Assembly: GCA_947632495.1 (NCBI GenBank)
Contig: CANRPL010000007.1
Coordinates: 1 to 29,216 of the forward strand
Length of the DNA stretch: 29,216 nt
Reading direction: 5' to 3'
Origin: an uncultured Bacilli bacterium
GTDB taxonomy: Bacteria > Bacillota_I > Bacilli_A > RF39 > UBA660
The translations under genes and the position numbers were made by a program. The stretch's first letter is position 1, and each line of letters begins with the position of its first letter. The notes under the pieces are model-generated. The model was not told where the DNA came from. It saw nothing but the letters and a program-made list of their open reading frames with translations, and made no database searches. Positions 7,894-16,212 of the stretch are shown piece after piece.

Positions 7894-9183
7894 ATGGAAA
7901 ATAACATATTTGAGCAAATGGACTTTGGACCATTACAACAATATCTGGATAATGATGATGTTACCGATATTTCTTATAGTAATGGTGGTCAAGTATGGTT
8001 AAAAACTCTTTCACATGGTATTTTTAGAATTGAAAATAAAGCAGTAGACAACAACTTTATGGAAAAGTTAGCGTTTCAGTGTTCAAATGTCGTAGGTCAT
8101 AGCTTTAATGCAGCTCACCCATTCCTTGATAGTGAGGATGCTGAGTTGCGTATGAATTTTATCCATGAGTCAATAGCGCGAAATGGTATAGCTTGCGTTA
8201 TTCGTAAGACTCCAGCTAAAATTCGACTAGAAAAAAATAAAATCTTAAAAGAAAATTACGTAACCGAGGATATTCATGATTTCTTAATTCATTGCGTCCA
8301 TGGTCACTGTAATATCATTGTATGTGGAGAGACTGGTTCAGGTAAAACTGAGTTCGTTAAATATCTTGCTTCACATACTCGTGAAAACGAAAAAATCATA
8401 ACGGTTGAGGATACTTTGGAACTTCACTTGGATCGAATTTATCCTCACCGTGATATCGTTGCAATGAAAACTAATAACGTTGCTAGTTATTCAGACGTTT
8501 TAGTTTCCTGCATGCGTCAGAACCCTAAATGGATTTTACTTTCCGAGGTTCGTAGTGCTGAAGCCGTTACGGCAGCTCGTAACTCTATTTCTTCAGGGCA
8601 CTACATTTTATCAACTATCCACGCCGACAAAGCAGCTTCTATACCAAGCCGTATGTATAGTTTGATGGAAACAAGTCAAGATGTTGACCAGTTCTTAAAA
8701 ACTATTCACCGATATATTCAAATTGGTGTTTACATTCGTGGTTATCAGAGCAAGAAAACGCAACGCTTTGTACGTGAAATTGCCGAAGTATGCGAGTTCT
8801 TTGTCGATGAAAATAATAATCCAGGTAGTAATATCATCTACCGAAAGACACCAGATGGTAGAATTATTAAACGTAAACCGACTGCTCATTTAATTGACTA
8901 TTTGGAGGCTCAAGGTGTACTTCTACCTGAAGGATTGATTGTTGATGAAGAAATAAATACAGGAGAAGCTTCTATCGAAGTTGATAGTGCTGACACTCCA
9001 GGTGGAATGAAAGTAGAAGACTTTATGAATAATGATTCATCAGAAGAAAGTTCTTCTGATAGTACTGAAGATGCTTCTTCAGCACCAGTTGAAACAGTTG
9101 CGCCTGAAGGAGTTCCTTCGACAGGAACTGTTAATCAAAGTGGTAATGTAGTACCAAATGTTACTGCAGTACCAAATACCTAA
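7894..9183 (+). CDS. tadA: CpaF/TadA-type secretion ATPase
   Basis: This 429-residue cytoplasmic ATPase is of the VirB11/GspE/CpaF superfamily and powers pilin assembly. Visible motifs: Walker A GETGSGKT (145-152), Asp box ITVEDTLELH (about 169-178), Walker B WILLSEVRS (about 213-221) and His box GHYILSTIHADKA (about 235-247). The N-terminal domain is short (about 110 residues before the core) and resembles that of CpaF. The C-terminus is unusual: residues about 375-429 are a low-complexity Ser/Glu then Val/Pro/Thr stretch not seen in typical CpaF, perhaps a disordered binding tail. It sits between cpaB and the tadB/tadC pair as in Tad loci, and two tad-type platform proteins follow, which favours CpaF over VirB11. 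Confidence 0.92.
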   Translation: MENNIFEQMDFGPLQQYLDNDDVTDISYSNGGQVWLKTLSHGIFRIENKAVDNNFMEKLAFQCSNVVGHSFNAAHPFLDSEDAELRMNFIHESIARNGIACVIRKTPAKIRLEKNKILKENYVTEDIHDFLIHCVHGHCNIIVCGETGSGKTEFVKYLASHTRENEKIITVEDTLELHLDRIYPHRDIVAMKTNNVASYSDVLVSCMRQNPKWILLSEVRSAEAVTAARNSISSGHYILSTIHADKAASIPSRMYSLMETSQDVDQFLKTIHRYIQIGVYIRGYQSKKTQRFVREIAEVCEFFVDENNNPGSNIIYRKTPDGRIIKRKPTAHLIDYLEAQGVLLPEGLIVDEEINTGEASIEVDSADTPGGMKVEDFMNNDSSEESSSDSTEDASSAPVETVAPEGVPSTGTVNQSGNVVPNVTAVPNT

Positions 9184-9231
9184 TCAAAATACAACAACGA
9201 TGTAGTTGTTAAATAAAAAGGAGGTGTTAAA

Positions 9232-10137
9232 ATGGCTACTATACTTGTTTTCGTTTTAATAGCGGTTATAATGATATTCGTTATTATTTATCGAAATGCT
9301 AGCGGTCAAAATTTATATAAGTACATTTCTGAAAACACATCTTTTATATATGATAAATTTGCTCCATATACTTACAAATCAATAAGGGAAAAAATTAAAG
9401 CCCTAGGTCAGGATTATACCTTTAGCCAGTATATGACACAGGTTGTTGGTTTTGCCGTTGGAGCAGCAGTCATATCTTATCTATATTTCTATAATTTAAT
9501 TATTTCAATCATTTACGCTGTAGCAGCGGTATCCGTTATTCCATATTTAAATTATTTACGTTGTAAACGTTTATATAGTGAATTTATTTTCGAACAAATT
9601 CAGGTTTATACGTCAAATACCATTATGGAATTTACTACTACGCAATCATTTGTTAAGGCTCTTGAAGGTGTATATGAATCTGGAATTTTAGAAGATCCAG
9701 TTAAAACTGATGTTAAGGTTATGATTGATATGGCATATGAAAATGGTACAATTGATCAATCTATTAACTTTATGAGTACGAAATACGATTTTTACATTGT
9801 AAAAAATATGCATTATCTATTTTTACAAATTACTAATGAAGGTGCCAGAGATACAGCTGAATCTCTTGAAAATATGTCACAAGATATCGATACCCTAGTT
9901 GAGGGTGTATATCGTGACCGTATTGATAGAGCTGGCTTCCATAAGAAGTTCCTACAATTCGGTGTTATCTTGTATTTTATGTGTATGTTACTTCAGTTTA
10001 TGCTTGGTAGTGAAAAATGGGAATCTTTACTAGATTTATGGTATGTTCAATTATTAGTTCATGCTATTCTAATAGTTAACTCATATTTCTTACTAAAAGG
10101 TGAAAAATATTATAATGAGAATGTAGGTGCTGAATAA
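9232..10137 (+). CDS. tadB: TadB-like platform protein (type II secretion F domain)
   Basis: This 301-residue inner-membrane protein has an N-terminal helix (1-20), a helix pair about 72-108, a cytosolic helical T2SSF domain (about 115-235, containing QVYTSNTIMEF, LEGVYESGILEDPV and NEGARDTAESLENMSQDID) and two C-terminal helices (about 246-290). This is the TadB/GspF plan: the cytosolic domain would contact the TadA ATPase and transmit motion to the fibre. An AAGGAGGTG ribosome site precedes the ATG. The last stop base is the first base of the next start (TAATG), so TadB and TadC are translationally coupled. Confidence 0.85.
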   Translation: MATILVFVLIAVIMIFVIIYRNASGQNLYKYISENTSFIYDKFAPYTYKSIREKIKALGQDYTFSQYMTQVVGFAVGAAVISYLYFYNLIISIIYAVAAVSVIPYLNYLRCKRLYSEFIFEQIQVYTSNTIMEFTTTQSFVKALEGVYESGILEDPVKTDVKVMIDMAYENGTIDQSINFMSTKYDFYIVKNMHYLFLQITNEGARDTAESLENMSQDIDTLVEGVYRDRIDRAGFHKKFLQFGVILYFMCMLLQFMLGSEKWESLLDLWYVQLLVHAILIVNSYFLLKGEKYYNENVGAE

Positions 10138-10922
10138 TGTGGTTTATAATAATAGGTGTAATTATTGTCTTTATCTTAAATTATAACCGAGTTGTTGATA
10201 CTAAAAAGTTTATCTCTGACTCTGGCGGTGTAATGACCCATTTTATGGAAAGCGATTATGAGTTCTTACTTTCTGTTAAATATCCAGGACGTAATCTTGA
10301 TGTTGAAGCTTTATTCCAAAGACGTTTACGTGATGGTGTTATTGCATTTGCAGTTGGTTTATTCATTTTTATGAATCAAATGAGCTTTATGTATCTATTG
10401 ATATGTGTTGCAATTGCTTTCTTTGTATTTAAAGCACCATATAATAATTTAAAAAGTTATTATAAGGCTAATTTGCACTATATCGATATGATGCTTCCAT
10501 ATTACTTAAAGAGTTTGGAAATTTTAGTACAGCACTATACGGTTCCCGTTGCTTTAAGCCGTAGTATTGATACAGCTCCAGATGTTTTTAAACCTGGTTT
10601 AAGAAGATTGGTTGCTCGTATTGATAGTGGTGACTCTTCTGTTCAACCATATATCGATTTTGCTAATGAATATCCAGTTCGTGATTCAATGCGTATGATG
10701 CGTCTTTTATATCGTTTAGGACTTGGTGGTCAACAAAACAAACATGAACAGGTTATGTCATTCTCACGTACGGTTTCATCATTACAGAATAAAGCTCGTG
10801 AACAAAAATATAAAGAGCGTCTTGAAAAGATGGAAAATCAAACGCTAGTAATGTTAATTTTTACAGGATGCGGTTGTATGGGCTTAATGTTCTTATCAAT
10901 GATGCAAATGATGAATTTCTAA
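10137..10922 (+). CDS. tadC: TadC-like platform protein (type II secretion F domain)
   Basis: This 261-residue protein has an N-terminal helix (1-15), a helix pair about 69-100, a cytosolic T2SSF domain (about 105-230, with DMMLPYYLKSLEILVQHYTV and LGLGGQQNKHEQVMSFSRTV) and a C-terminal helix (about 238-258). It partners TadB in the assembly platform. The start overlaps the tadB stop by one base. The operon ends here: a strong hairpin terminator begins at the stop codon. The two platform genes in tandem after the ATPase are diagnostic of the Tad subclass of type IV filament machines. Confidence 0.85.
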   Translation: MWFIIIGVIIVFILNYNRVVDTKKFISDSGGVMTHFMESDYEFLLSVKYPGRNLDVEALFQRRLRDGVIAFAVGLFIFMNQMSFMYLLICVAIAFFVFKAPYNNLKSYYKANLHYIDMMLPYYLKSLEILVQHYTVPVALSRSIDTAPDVFKPGLRRLVARIDSGDSSVQPYIDFANEYPVRDSMRMMRLLYRLGLGGQQNKHEQVMSFSRTVSSLQNKAREQKYKERLEKMENQTLVMLIFTGCGCMGLMFLSMMQMMNF

Positions 10923-10947
10923 AAATGTAGATATCTACATTTTTTTT
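10922..10947 (+). terminator. Intrinsic terminator after tadC
   Basis: AAAATGTAGAT and ATCTACATTTT form a perfect inverted repeat starting at the tadC stop and followed by eight Ts (10940-10947). It closes the 6507-10922 operon. The T-tract runs directly into the next -35 element. Confidence 0.85.
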
Positions 10948-10974
10948 GACTTCAAAATAGCTATATAGTATAAT
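10946..10974 (+). promoter_or_regulatory. Sigma-A promoter of the GT-C-like membrane protein gene
   Basis: TTGACT (10946-10951) and TATAAT (10969-10974) are 17 bp apart. The -35 overlaps the end of the preceding T-tract. The start codon is 20 bases after the -10, giving a very short leader with AGGTGAT. Confidence 0.82.
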
Positions 10975-10993
10975 TATAAACATAGGTGATAGT

Positions 10994-12508
10994 ATGAAAA
11001 ATAAGGTAAAACACATAAATATTGTCGATATACTATTTTTTTTAATTATTGTTGTTATTTGTATTTCAAATGCGATTAAAGCTGTTCCAAACGATACCTT
11101 TTATACTATCAAAGTGGGGGAGACGATTCAGACATCTGGAATTGATGGAATTGATCATTTCTCTTTTCATGATAATTTGCCATATACATATCCCCACTGG
11201 CTATACGATTTAGGGATTTATAAACTTTATGATCAATTTGGCTTTGATGGATTATATATCTTTAATATTTTGTGTTATATTGCTCTTGCCCTTTTAGTAT
11301 ATTTCATCAGTAAAAAAATAACAAAAAACAAGTTATTTCCTTTTCTATATACGCTATTTATGATTTTTGCATTAAAAAACTTTGAGGTTACTAGAGCACA
11401 GCAAATAACTTTGATAATATTTCCTATTGTTGCTTATTTTCTTGAACAATATGTCGCAACGGATAAAAAAAGATATGCTATAGGAATTATTTTGAGCGCT
11501 TTAATCATTGCAAACGTCCATGTTGCCGTCTATCCTTTTTTATTCATTTTGTTTTTACCTTATATTGCTGAATATCTTTTGGTTAAATTGCGTGAAAAAA
11601 CAAGCAAAAAGAAAAAAGAAAGTACGATTAATTCAAATATGATTAATCATCGTTTAATTATGGAAACGGACATTAAAATTAAAAATTTATTTATTGTCAT
11701 GGCAATTTCTTTACTTATGGGCTTTATTACGCCATTAGGAACAACACCATATACATATCTACTTAAAACGATGATGGGAGTTTCTCAATCTTACATTTCA
11801 GAACATCTTCCAGTCGTTTTGATTGATAACTCTAATTTTTGTATATTTTTGATATGTTTGGCTATAATGTTAATGTTTTCTAATGTTAAGTTAAAATGGC
11901 GTGAATTTTTTATGTTGTCAGGGCTTATCCTTTTAGCATTATCAGCTGACCGTCATCAGTCACTTTTATTTACTATTGGGGGCATTTATTTCCTTCAAAT
12001 ATTGGTGAGAATGATTGATGGTTTGGATACTTCGGGTAGTGCTTTCATCTTAAATTTTTTCAATAAAAAAGTAGTCGCATCTCTTACTTTAATATTGGTT
12101 TTGACATTTTCATACTTTAACTTTAGAAAAAATAATGCTGATGAATATATATCAGAAAAAAAGTACCCAATCGAAGCAGCTGATTGGATTAATAATAATT
12201 TAGATGTTAAAAATTTACGAATGTATAATGAATATGGTATAGGCAGTTATTTGCTCTTCAAAGGAATTCCTGTTTTTATTGATTCTCGTGCAGACTTGTA
12301 CACCAAAGAATTCAATGGAAAAGATGATATAATTACATCGATAGCCGTTCTTAATGGATTCGATGAGGTTGTTAAAAAGTATGACCTTTCTCATATTCTG
12401 TTACGAAAAGTCGCAACATTAAATAGCGTTATTGAGAAAGATAATCATTATAAAATAATCTATCAAGATGACAATTTTTTACTGTATAAAGTAGATAATA
12501 TAGATTGA
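10994..12508 (+). CDS. Polytopic membrane protein, GT-C glycosyltransferase-like
   Basis: This 504-residue protein has about ten membrane helices in residues 10-375 and a soluble C-terminal domain (about 380-504). The first external loop carries NDTFYTIKVGE and HFSFHDNLPYTYPHWLYDLG, the kind of acidic loop between helices 1 and 2 seen in GT-C (PMT/STT3-type) enzymes that use lipid-linked sugars. The C-terminal part (RMYNEYGIGSYLLF, IPVFIDSRADLYTKEF) resembles domains at the end of such transferases. It is a single-gene unit with its own promoter between the tad core and the pilin gene, so glycosylation of pilins or wall polymer is plausible, but this is inference. An 8-T run near codon 16 could slip. 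Confidence 0.6.
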   Translation: MKNKVKHINIVDILFFLIIVVICISNAIKAVPNDTFYTIKVGETIQTSGIDGIDHFSFHDNLPYTYPHWLYDLGIYKLYDQFGFDGLYIFNILCYIALALLVYFISKKITKNKLFPFLYTLFMIFALKNFEVTRAQQITLIIFPIVAYFLEQYVATDKKRYAIGIILSALIIANVHVAVYPFLFILFLPYIAEYLLVKLREKTSKKKKESTINSNMINHRLIMETDIKIKNLFIVMAISLLMGFITPLGTTPYTYLLKTMMGVSQSYISEHLPVVLIDNSNFCIFLICLAIMLMFSNVKLKWREFFMLSGLILLALSADRHQSLLFTIGGIYFLQILVRMIDGLDTSGSAFILNFFNKKVVASLTLILVLTFSYFNFRKNNADEYISEKKYPIEAADWINNNLDVKNLRMYNEYGIGSYLLFKGIPVFIDSRADLYTKEFNGKDDIITSIAVLNGFDEVVKKYDLSHILLRKVATLNSVIEKDNHYKIIYQDDNFLLYKVDNID

Positions 12509-12520
12509 CAATTGACAATT
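12504..12520 (+). repeat. Tandem ATTGACA heptamer
   Basis: ATTGACA occurs twice head to tail (12504-12510, 12511-12517), then ATT. It straddles the stop of the 504-aa gene. Each copy contains a perfect -35 hexamer, but no -10 stands at the right distance. It may be chance or a protein-binding site upstream of the pilin promoter. Confidence 0.4.
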
Positions 12521-12566
12521 AATTATTTTAACTGTACCAATATGTTCAAGTATAAGTAAAAAAATC

Positions 12567-12595
12567 TTGTCGATAGGGTACTTTTGTGATATAAT
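12567..12595 (+). promoter_or_regulatory. Strong promoter of the Flp-like pilin gene
   Basis: TTGTCG (12567-12572), a 17-bp spacer and TATAAT (12590-12595) preceded by TG (12587-12588) make an extended -10 promoter. The -10 is 31 bases before the ATG at 12627. A TTG inside the -35 is in frame with the pilin but cannot be its start if this promoter is used. Confidence 0.75.
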
Positions 12596-12626
12596 TGTTC
12601 TAGATAAAGATAAGGTGGTGAGGTTA

Positions 12627-12860
12627 ATGAAGGAAGCAGCTGGTGAAGCAAACTTAACAGTTGTTGCTATTATCTTAATAGCAGTTGTCGTTGCTGTAGC
12701 AACACCATTAATTAACAGTTTAATGAAGAATTCAGCAAACAGATCATGTTGCACAGATGCCGGTGGTGTATGGAAAAGTGGAAAATGCACAAAGGCAGCT
12801 GGAAGTAATGATTATGATTCTAACTCATACTCTAGATGTGTTAGTGACGCAACAGCATAG
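12627..12860 (+). CDS. Small Flp/Tad-like pilin (candidate major subunit)
   Basis: The ATG at 12627 follows an AAGGTGGTGAGG ribosome site and gives 77 residues; the in-frame upstream codons lie in the promoter. The N-terminus MKEAAGEANLTVVAIILIAV is a short polar leader followed by a hydrophobic helix (about 10-30), as in Flp pilins (50-80 residues). A possible prepilin cleavage follows G6, leaving Glu first, which is not the classical G/F or G-XXXX-EY site. The C-terminal half has three Cys (a CC pair at about 41-42 and one at about 54) and a fourth near 70, suggesting disulfides. A dedicated strong promoter and position before the pseudopilins suggest the main fibre subunit of the Tad-type machine. 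Other reading: a minor pilin. Confidence 0.72.
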   Translation: MKEAAGEANLTVVAIILIAVVVAVATPLINSLMKNSANRSCCTDAGGVWKSGKCTKAAGSNDYDSNSYSRCVSDATA

Positions 12861-12897
12861 TATTTGTTTATAATTTGATAGGTAGGTGTAATAGCTT

Positions 12898-13389
12898 ATG
12901 CGTGAAAGTATAGGAACTGTCTCATTATTAAATTTTATAATATTTTTTATATTGTTAGTTTTCGCATTTCTTGCTGGAACCATGAGCTATTACAGGGCTT
13001 ATCGTGTTAACAATGCTATTGTTTCGGCTATTGAAAAGTTTGAGGGTTACAATCAAAAGACATATGATGAAATTGAGGTTAAATTAGGTAATATTGCTTA
13101 TGAAAGAACACCAATTACTTGTAAACCAACAATTAAAAGTGGTAGCAAAACGGGAACATTAGTAAATGGCGATGTACCAACAACTCGTACAGAATTAGGT
13201 TATTGTATTTATCGTTATGCTAACGATACTATTTATAAGCGAAAAGATGGAGCCGGTATCGCTACTACTGACCCATATGACACATATGAAGTTCAGACTA
13301 TTGTAACTTTTAAATTTCCTGTAATTCAACGCTTTTTGAAACTACACGTTTCATCAAAAACGGCTCGTATTTTTCACTTTGCTGATTAA
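12898..13389 (+). CDS. TadE/TadF-like pseudopilin 1
   Basis: This 163-residue protein begins MRESIGTVSLLNFIIFFILL with one N-terminal membrane helix (about 8-30), a YYRAYRVNNAIVSAIEKFEG helical segment, a variable Cys-containing middle (CKPTI, GYCIY) and a beta-rich end, FKFPVIQRFLKLHV. It is a paralogue of the next gene: both share M[KR]ESI, Y.KAY.V.N.I...IEK and the F..PVI..FL end. TadE/F-type minor pilins of this size cap or initiate fibres. The ribosome site is TAGGTAGGTG, 37 bases after the pilin stop with no terminator between, so they are likely co-transcribed. Confidence 0.72.
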   Translation: MRESIGTVSLLNFIIFFILLVFAFLAGTMSYYRAYRVNNAIVSAIEKFEGYNQKTYDEIEVKLGNIAYERTPITCKPTIKSGSKTGTLVNGDVPTTRTELGYCIYRYANDTIYKRKDGAGIATTDPYDTYEVQTIVTFKFPVIQRFLKLHVSSKTARIFHFAD

Positions 13390-13409
13390 TTAATTTTGGA
13401 GGTGTATTA

Positions 13410-13874
13410 ATGAAAGAATCAATTGCACAAGCATTTATATTAGATTTAATATTGTTTTTCTTTGGCTTATTAGTTCTTTTATTGTTTGGTTCTATCAATT
13501 ATTCAAAGGCCTACAAAGTTAAGAATCGTATTATTACTATTATTGAAAAATATGGCACTTTTGATGCGACTAATAATGATCTTATGAATGAAATTCACGA
13601 AAACTTGAAAAACGCTGGCTATTCAGTAGAAAAACAGGGTGAAAATAAATATTGTAAGGATAGAAATACTACAGATAGCAAATTATTATATCCAACTACA
13701 GCCGGTGGTTATAGTGGCCGCAGCCATTACAATTTTTGTGTATTTGAACGTGGCCAAGCCAATTCTAAGTATTATCAAGTTATAGCTTTTATGAAATTTG
13801 ATATACCAGTTATTGGAGGCTTTCTTGAGTTTCCTGTCAGAGGAGAAACAAAAGCAATGTATAGTTTAAATTAA
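13410..13874 (+). CDS. TadE/TadF-like pseudopilin 2
   Basis: This 154-residue paralogue of the preceding gene begins MKESIAQAFILDLILFFFGL; its helix spans about 8-30, followed by NYSKAYKVKNRIITIIEKYG. A Cys pair (YCKDR and FCVFE) matches that of its neighbour in position, and the end FMKFDIPVIGGFLEFPVRG aligns with the neighbour's FKFPVIQRFL segment. The tandem arrangement suggests a duplication, with the two proteins forming a heteromeric tip or initiation complex. The ribosome site TTGGAGGTG lies 20 bases after the previous stop. Confidence 0.72.
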   Translation: MKESIAQAFILDLILFFFGLLVLLLFGSINYSKAYKVKNRIITIIEKYGTFDATNNDLMNEIHENLKNAGYSVEKQGENKYCKDRNTTDSKLLYPTTAGGYSGRSHYNFCVFERGQANSKYYQVIAFMKFDIPVIGGFLEFPVRGETKAMYSLN

Positions 13875-13890
13875 TAAGAAGGGTGATAAA

Positions 13891-14874
13891 ATGAATGTTA
13901 TTGTTTCTAATAAATATCAGTTGATGTTAGAAAATCTAGGCATTGATGTAATCAAAAACCTAAATGGTGAATTTGACGTTGATGAAATTATTAGTACCTT
14001 TCAAAACTTTTTCTATCAAAGAATGATTTTGGACATAACTGCAATTAGAAATTATAAGGATATTAAAAATTTACAGAAATTATCTATATCTCTTGATATG
14101 GATAAAGTAATTCTACTATTAGATGACTCGGCTGAAAGTTCTTCTCCTGCTTATTTATCTAAACTTATTTCAATGGGTATTTACAATTTTACGAGAAATT
14201 TGGAAGGTATTCAATATCTATATAACCATCCAAATTCATATCGTGATGTTGCTCAATTCCATCAAATTGATGATGTCGTTGTTGTTCAGCAACCAACTGT
14301 TCAACCACAACAGACGGTTATGATGGAACAAACATATCCAACAGGCGGCAATCATAGTCGCATAATTGGTGTTAAAAATGTTACTAAAAGTGCGGGAGCT
14401 ACAACTTTAGTTTATATGATGCAAAAAGAGTTATCTCGTAATTACAATGTAACTGCCATTGAAGTAGATAAGACAGACTTTACTTATTTAAAAGATAATA
14501 AATTAGTTTCTGCTATTAGTGGATCAGTTATGCAGGAGGTTAGCCGTTTTACTGGATCAGATGCTATTATTATTGATGTTAATAATAGTGTTCAGGCTGA
14601 ATCATTATGTAATGAAATTATTTATTTGATTGAGCCTACAACAATTAAATTAAATAAACTTATGATGGTTACCCCACAGGTGCTAAAAACATTGAAGGAT
14701 AAAAAGGTTATATTAAATCAAAGCTTATTAAGCTCAAAAGATGTATTAGATTTTGAATATGAGTCACGTTTAAAAATATTTTATAACATGCCACCTCTTG
14801 ATGAGCGTGAAACAAGAAATAAAATGTTAAATGACTTTTTGGTACGCCTTGGCTTTGATATGCAAGCTAAATAG
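13891..14874 (+). CDS. TadZ/CpaE-like protein (receiver-like plus atypical MinD-type ATPase domain)
   Basis: This 327-residue cytosolic protein has an N-terminal alpha/beta domain of receiver type (about 1-130) lacking phosphorylation-type acidic signatures, a Gln-rich linker (about 131-152, QQPTVQPQQTVMMEQ) and a MinD/ParA-like domain from about 156: RIIGVKNVTKSAGATTLVYM, then IEVDKTDF and DAIIIDVNN. In CpaE/TadZ the P-loop typically reads GGVGATT rather than GKGGVGKTT; here TKSAGATT keeps only G-A-T-T, so ATP binding may be weak or lost. TadZ localises the Tad machine in the cell. The downstream boundary is 23 bases before the first VirB2-like gene, so it links the tad set to the type IV secretion set. 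Confidence 0.7.
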   Translation: MNVIVSNKYQLMLENLGIDVIKNLNGEFDVDEIISTFQNFFYQRMILDITAIRNYKDIKNLQKLSISLDMDKVILLLDDSAESSSPAYLSKLISMGIYNFTRNLEGIQYLYNHPNSYRDVAQFHQIDDVVVVQQPTVQPQQTVMMEQTYPTGGNHSRIIGVKNVTKSAGATTLVYMMQKELSRNYNVTAIEVDKTDFTYLKDNKLVSAISGSVMQEVSRFTGSDAIIIDVNNSVQAESLCNEIIYLIEPTTIKLNKLMMVTPQVLKTLKDKKVILNQSLLSSKDVLDFEYESRLKIFYNMPPLDERETRNKMLNDFLVRLGFDMQAK

Positions 14875-14897
14875 ATATAATCGTAAGAGGTGATATT

Positions 14898-16208
14898 ATG
14901 AGTAAGAAATTAACAAAAACTATTATTTTAATAGTTTTTGTCGTGTTTTTAGGGATAAAAAAAGTAAATGCGGCGCCTTCTACATATAAGGTGTGTTCAT
15001 ATCAAGATGCTAATGGAAAGACTATATCGGTTGTTATTGATACATCTTTTTCAATTACAGCACAAACATCAAAAAATGAAACAATACCTGAAGCTGGTCT
15101 TAATTGGTCTAGTAATACTGCGTCTAGCGACTACAAAGGTGCTTTTGGTAACAGTACTCCTTTTTATGGCTATGATTATTTTGAAAGTCATGGTAATAGC
15201 TGTCCACCTAACATTATGAGAGTACAATTTACTTCCACGGTCGGCATCTATTTCTTTGACGAATCATCAAGAGATGCTGTTTTAAAAGGAGCAAAAGAAG
15301 ACAAGCATCTTTGGACTTTTGATACTTCAGATTATTCTTTAAGTGCTGTCTACTATGGTGATGGCTTTGATGATGAACAATATGGCGATGAATTTGCTGA
15401 CAAATTTAATTCTATTCAATGTAGCTGTGAGCAAGGCGAAAATCAAAAGAAAATGTCCCTTGATTTCGAGGTTGATGGTGTTGCGTCAGAACCACGGCTT
15501 ACTATCAAATCTTCCGTTTTTTTAGATGGAAATGAACCTGAAAATATTTTAAACTGGGCTAGTTCATACAATGGCTATAATTATTATAGCGCTTTTAGGG
15601 GTGATTATGGTGATGATCAAAAAGGAAAATGTCCAAAATATGCCATAGTTTACCATCCAAGCGTTTTTGCCACGGAGTTATATGTCGGTAATGATGCTGT
15701 TTTGAGTAAATTACAAACTGATCATGGGGACAGTATTTATTACGCAAATTGTAGCGTTTCCGCTACTTCTAGTAGAGATACAGTTCCTGAAGAGACAACG
15801 GGTGCTTTAGATGAAGATCCACAAGCTGCAACTGTAAATTCAGATATAGGCGCTTTAGCTGATGGAACTAAGACATATTCTTGCGGTGCTGGTTATATGA
15901 CCGGTATACCAGGAAGTATCATAAGACTAGTTAGAATAGTATATATTATTATTCAAATTATTGTCCCTATTGCTATTGTTATTTTAGGCACAATTGATTT
16001 ACTTAAAGCTGTTTCATCACAAAAAGAAGATGAAATTAAAAAGAGTCAAAGTTTATTTTTCAAAAGACTTATTGGTGCTGTATTAGTATTCTTTGTATTC
16101 GCTATTGTTAAATTTATTATTAGTGCTGTTAGTAAGGGATCAAGTACAACAATTATTCCTTGTATAAATTGTTTCTTGACAGGTAAACAAAACTGTGTAG
16201 AGGAGTGA
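14898..16208 (+). CDS. Secreted protein with C-terminal VirB2-like module (paralogue A)
   Basis: This 436-residue protein has a signal peptide (about 1-25, ending KVNAA) and an ectodomain of about 310 residues with scattered Cys and a Tyr/Asp/Gly-rich composition. The C-terminal module (about 335-436) has two helices around the charged loop SSQKEDEIKKSQSLFFKR, ending in IIPCINCF plus a last Cys. The module matches those at 16213, 17108, 18899 and 19377 and has the size and topology of VirB2/TrbC pilins. The added ectodomain suggests a decorated or tip pilin. Ribosome site AGAGGTGAT; ends in TGA, 4 bases before the next ATG, so the two are probably co-translated. Confidence 0.65.
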   Translation: MSKKLTKTIILIVFVVFLGIKKVNAAPSTYKVCSYQDANGKTISVVIDTSFSITAQTSKNETIPEAGLNWSSNTASSDYKGAFGNSTPFYGYDYFESHGNSCPPNIMRVQFTSTVGIYFFDESSRDAVLKGAKEDKHLWTFDTSDYSLSAVYYGDGFDDEQYGDEFADKFNSIQCSCEQGENQKKMSLDFEVDGVASEPRLTIKSSVFLDGNEPENILNWASSYNGYNYYSAFRGDYGDDQKGKCPKYAIVYHPSVFATELYVGNDAVLSKLQTDHGDSIYYANCSVSATSSRDTVPEETTGALDEDPQAATVNSDIGALADGTKTYSCGAGYMTGIPGSIIRLVRIVYIIIQIIVPIAIVILGTIDLLKAVSSQKEDEIKKSQSLFFKRLIGAVLVFFVFAIVKFIISAVSKGSSTTIIPCINCFLTGKQNCVEE

Positions 16209-16212
16209 TAGA

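Noticed and set aside
12567..12626. Longer pilin start at TTG 12567
   Set aside because: That TTG is the -35 of a good promoter, and the ATG at 12627 has a strong ribosome site.
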